DNA from: Cellulomonas phragmiteti
GTDB taxonomy: Bacteria > Actinomycetota > Actinomycetes > Actinomycetales > Cellulomonadaceae
DNA length: 64,000 bases
Assembly (NCBI RefSeq): GCF_016862775.1
Contig: NZ_BONP01000019.1
Location: 1-64,000, forward strand
Direction of reading: 5' to 3'
The translations under genes were made by a program, and so were the position numbers. Positions 63,823-64,000 of the stretch are shown piece by piece; position 1 is the first letter of the stretch, and each line of letters begins with the position of its first letter. The notes under the pieces were generated by a model. The model saw nothing but the letters and a program-made list of their open reading frames with translations, was not told the origin of the DNA and did not search any database.

Positions 63823-64000
63823 ATGGCGGAGACGGACCTGGTCGAGCTGGTCGACGAGCACGGGGACGCGGCGGGCACGACGACGGTCGGGCAGGCCCAC
63901 GCGGCGCCGGGCCGCCTGCACCGGGCGTTCTCGGTGGTGCTGACCCGGCCCGACGGGCGGATGCTGCTGCAGCGCCGCGCGGAGACCAAGCTGCGCTTCC
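63823..64000 (+). CDS. idi: Isopentenyl-diphosphate delta-isomerase, N-terminal part
   Basis: The first 59 codons only; the gene runs off the window. ELVDEHGDAAGTTTVGQAHA, then GRLHRAFSVVLTRPDGRMLL and QRRAETKLRF match the start of type I Idi (Nudix fold), which interconverts IPP and DMAPP for isoprenoid synthesis. The catalytic Cys and Glu lie beyond the window. ATG with GGGGAGGG upstream. Confidence 0.9.
   Translation, partial: MAETDLVELVDEHGDAAGTTTVGQAHAAPGRLHRAFSVVLTRPDGRMLLQRRAETKLRF

Overview
The window is very GC-rich DNA with many GTG starts, start/stop overlaps of the GTGA/ATGA type, a WhiB regulator, GlnR, PknG, ClpC and a PASTA-tailed class A penicillin-binding protein. This is the chromosome of a high-GC actinobacterium. 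A xylan-type ABC importer/GH3/GH43 cluster and the overall gene content suggest a Cellulomonas-like member of the Cellulomonadaceae; that placement is an inference. I see no phage, insertion sequence, integrase or CRISPR array.

Layout. 1-3.3 kb: a sensor kinase/response regulator/DUF4097 operon, a terminator hairpin and tRNA-Pro(CGG). 3.3-13.3 kb: a block that, from memory, matches the Mycobacterium tuberculosis ponA2-whiB4-ridA-crp-nth-ephE neighbourhood (metallophosphoesterase, PBP, WhiB, DUF4177, RidA, Crp, Nth, alpha/beta hydrolase), followed by NhaA and GlnR. 13.4-19.3 kb: small membrane proteins, a nitrobindin-like protein, YgfZ, FUSC, DUF2516, asparaginase and DTD. 19.3-19.6 kb is a non-coding tract with six DnaA-box-like TCCACA sites, four of them mirrored. 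19.6-30 kb: accessory metabolism (PIG-L deacetylase, HAD phosphatase, VOC, sirtuin, a class V aminotransferase divergent from a LysR gene, thioesterase, and a racemase/NCS1 permease pair divergent from an XRE-cupin regulator). 30.1-34.5 kb: an exported lipoprotein with a Lon-type Ser/Lys catalytic domain, and a STAND (NB-ARC/TPR) regulator. 34.9-37.8 kb: VOC, an exported barrel-like protein, DUF4240 and DUF218.

37.9-50.1 kb is the most striking region: a ten-gene minus-strand operon, telA-like, XpaC-like, CbbX-type AAA+, glnX, glnH, helical protein, pknG, PP2C phosphatase, VWA protein and zinc-ribbon FHA protein, with seven four-base overlaps. It combines the known actinobacterial GlnH-GlnX-PknG amino-acid sensing route with a phosphatase, an FHA phosphothreonine reader, a VWA adaptor, an AAA+ machine and TelA/XpaC-type proteins. 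The AAA+ gene carries an in-frame insert built from three copies of a 29-bp repeat.

50.3-52.5 kb: methionine aminopeptidase, a truncated DUF421 remnant, a two-helix K+ channel and a small membrane protein. 52.8-55.4 kb: clpC. 55.7-62.9 kb: a binding protein, two permeases, GH3 and GH43 for import and breakdown of xylo- or related oligosaccharides. The window ends with a lipoprotein and the start of idi.

A recurring regulatory theme is a TANNNT-like -10 hexamer ending 6-7 nt before the start codon in at least sixteen genes, which points to widespread leaderless transcription.
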